Source: Pseudomonas sp. ISL-84 (GTDB lineage Bacteria; Bacillota; Bacilli; Bacillales; Cytobacillaceae). Taken from it: a DNA stretch of 54,152 bases. The notes beneath the pieces were generated by a model, which was given only the letters and a program-made list of their open reading frames with translations, did no database searches and was not told where the DNA came from. Of this stretch, positions 53,668 to 54,152 are shown piece after piece. The stretch spans positions 1 to 54,152 of the forward strand of contig JAGGRA010000069.1 of assembly GCA_018613035.1 (NCBI GenBank), in the 5' to 3' direction. The number at the start of each line of letters is the position of its first letter. Position 1 is the stretch's first letter. The position numbers and the translations under genes were made by a program.

Positions 53668-53990
53668 GGCCGGTATTTCTGCTGATTCGGCCGGTAAATC
53701 ACTACTATTGGCCGGTAAATATATGAATTCGGCCGGTAAAAGCCGTTATTTGGCCGGTAAATGGCTTAAAAAACATATACAATCTACTAAACTGCCATTT
53801 TTGACCGTTCAATCTTGGAATTTGGCCGATAAACTGCTCGTTTTGGCCGATAAATGGCCTTTTGGGGCCGAAAAAATCTAAAATTTGGCCGTTAAACTGC
53901 TTTTAAGGACCGCAAATACCTTGAATGGGCCATTATACTGCTTTTTTTGACCGATAATTCCCCGAATTAGGCATTTAAACTGTTTCTTTT
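53668..53990. repeat. Tandem array of 21-bp GGCCGRTAAA units (array 3)
   Basis: GGCC (or GACC/GGCA) cores begin at 53668, 53689, 53710, 53731, 53752, then 53803, 53824, 53845, 53866, 53887, 53907, 53928, 53949 and 53970: 14 units, every step 21 bp except one of 20 and one gap of 51. The consensus is about GGCCGRTAAAYTGCTTTTATT. Units at the hbd-proximal end are the most alike. No stable ORF runs through it because of the 20-bp step. From 53991 to 54106 there is nothing I can support. Confidence 0.85.
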
Positions 53991-54106
53991 TAGTCAAGTC
54001 CTGATTATTGTGTAAAATTTAATACAACAGTTTTCAACCAAAACTTTAGGGGTTCATTCCCTTTTCATTTTTCGAGCGTGACTTCCATGGATTTTTGTCT
54101 TCATAT

Positions 54107-54152
54107 CCAGGCAAGGCAGTCAAAGGCTTTTCACTTTGACTGCCTTGCCTGG
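54107..54152. terminator. Perfect 19-bp hairpin at the window edge
   Basis: CCAGGCAAGGCAGTCAAAG and its exact complement (54134-54152) flank an 8-base loop. No T-run follows on the minus strand, and the plus-strand side is outside the window. Probably a terminator of the gene beyond the edge. Confidence 0.65.

Noticed and set aside
53666..53881. 71-residue plus-strand ORF with seven-residue SAGKS/LADK repeats
   Set aside because: It is the 21-bp array read in one frame. The start is a TTG with no ribosome site, and the 20-bp step at 53907 and the 51-bp gap are not compatible with selection on a protein repeat.
53668..53990. CRISPR array
   Set aside because: Units are 21 bp with a conserved core of only about 10 bp, spacers are not unique 30-mers, and no cas genes occur. 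The same argument applies to the arrays at 88 and 32738.

Overview
The window looks like the chromosome of a Gram-positive, endospore-forming Bacillaceae bacterium (Bacillus sensu lato, perhaps Cytobacillus- or Mesobacillus-like; genus not resolved). It carries spoIIR, spo0F, a YhcN/YlaJ-type spore lipoprotein, ywl genes, rpoE (delta) and AGGAGG-type ribosome binding sites. From atpC to rpoE the gene order follows the Bacillus subtilis block atp - upp - glyA - ywlG - ywlF - ywlE - mntP - tsaC - ywlB - spoIIR - prmC - prfA - tdk - rpmE - rho - glpX - murZ - ywjH - fbaA - spo0F - ywjG - pyrG - rpoE. Nearly all genes lie on the minus strand. No tRNA, rRNA, CRISPR array, prophage or complete insertion sequence was seen.

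Layout. 1-3535: a tandem 20/21-bp array, a LysM/3D cell-wall protein, two small orphan ORFs and a stand-alone ftsZ that breaks the expected order beyond atpC. 3738-11307: complete F1Fo ATP synthase operon atpZIBEFHAGDC, with dispersed repeats on both sides of atpG. 11695-16696: Vpr-like subtilase, small membrane protein, HTH/coiled-coil protein, UDP-GlcNAc 2-epimerase. 16758-26427: upp, glyA, an inserted ECF sigma/anti-sigma pair, ywlG, rpiB, a chemoreceptor, ywlE, mntP, tsaC and ywlB, with a DnaA-box cluster between tsaC and ywlB. 26591-32650: KGG-repeat stress protein, spoIIR, prmC, prfA, then a plus-strand GntR regulator/transporter pair and a spore-type lipoprotein. 32943-45034: tdk, rpmE, rho, glpX, murZ, transaldolase, fbaA, spo0F, ywjG, pyrG, rpoE. 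45436-53641: a small membrane protein and an acyl-CoA module (IcmF mutase, TetR regulator, two acyl-CoA dehydrogenases, 3-hydroxybutyryl-CoA dehydrogenase). 53642-54152: a 21-bp tandem array and a 19-bp perfect hairpin.

How genes work together. The atp genes build one complex with its AtpZ/AtpI accessory proteins. The IcmF region can be read as isobutyryl-CoA to butyryl-CoA, crotonyl-CoA, then acetoacetyl-CoA; no enoyl-CoA hydratase is in the window. Spo0F and SpoIIR act in sporulation. PrfA/PrmC are the release factor and its methylase. The ECF pair looks self-contained and autoregulated.

The least ordinary content is non-coding: (i) at least seven copies of a repeat starting GTTGATTTCCGCT, one apparently a MITE with a perfect 8-bp target duplication inside the pyrG leader; (ii) a second repeat family inside the atp operon; (iii) GGTACC palindromes flanking the ECF pair; (iv) three tandem arrays of about 20.5-21 bp; (v) repeated AACCACC heptamers upstream of the HTH/coiled-coil gene; (vi) a DnaA-box cluster; (vii) an intact GGGC-start pyrG attenuation leader. 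All calls come from reading the sequence and remembered family knowledge; no database search was run.
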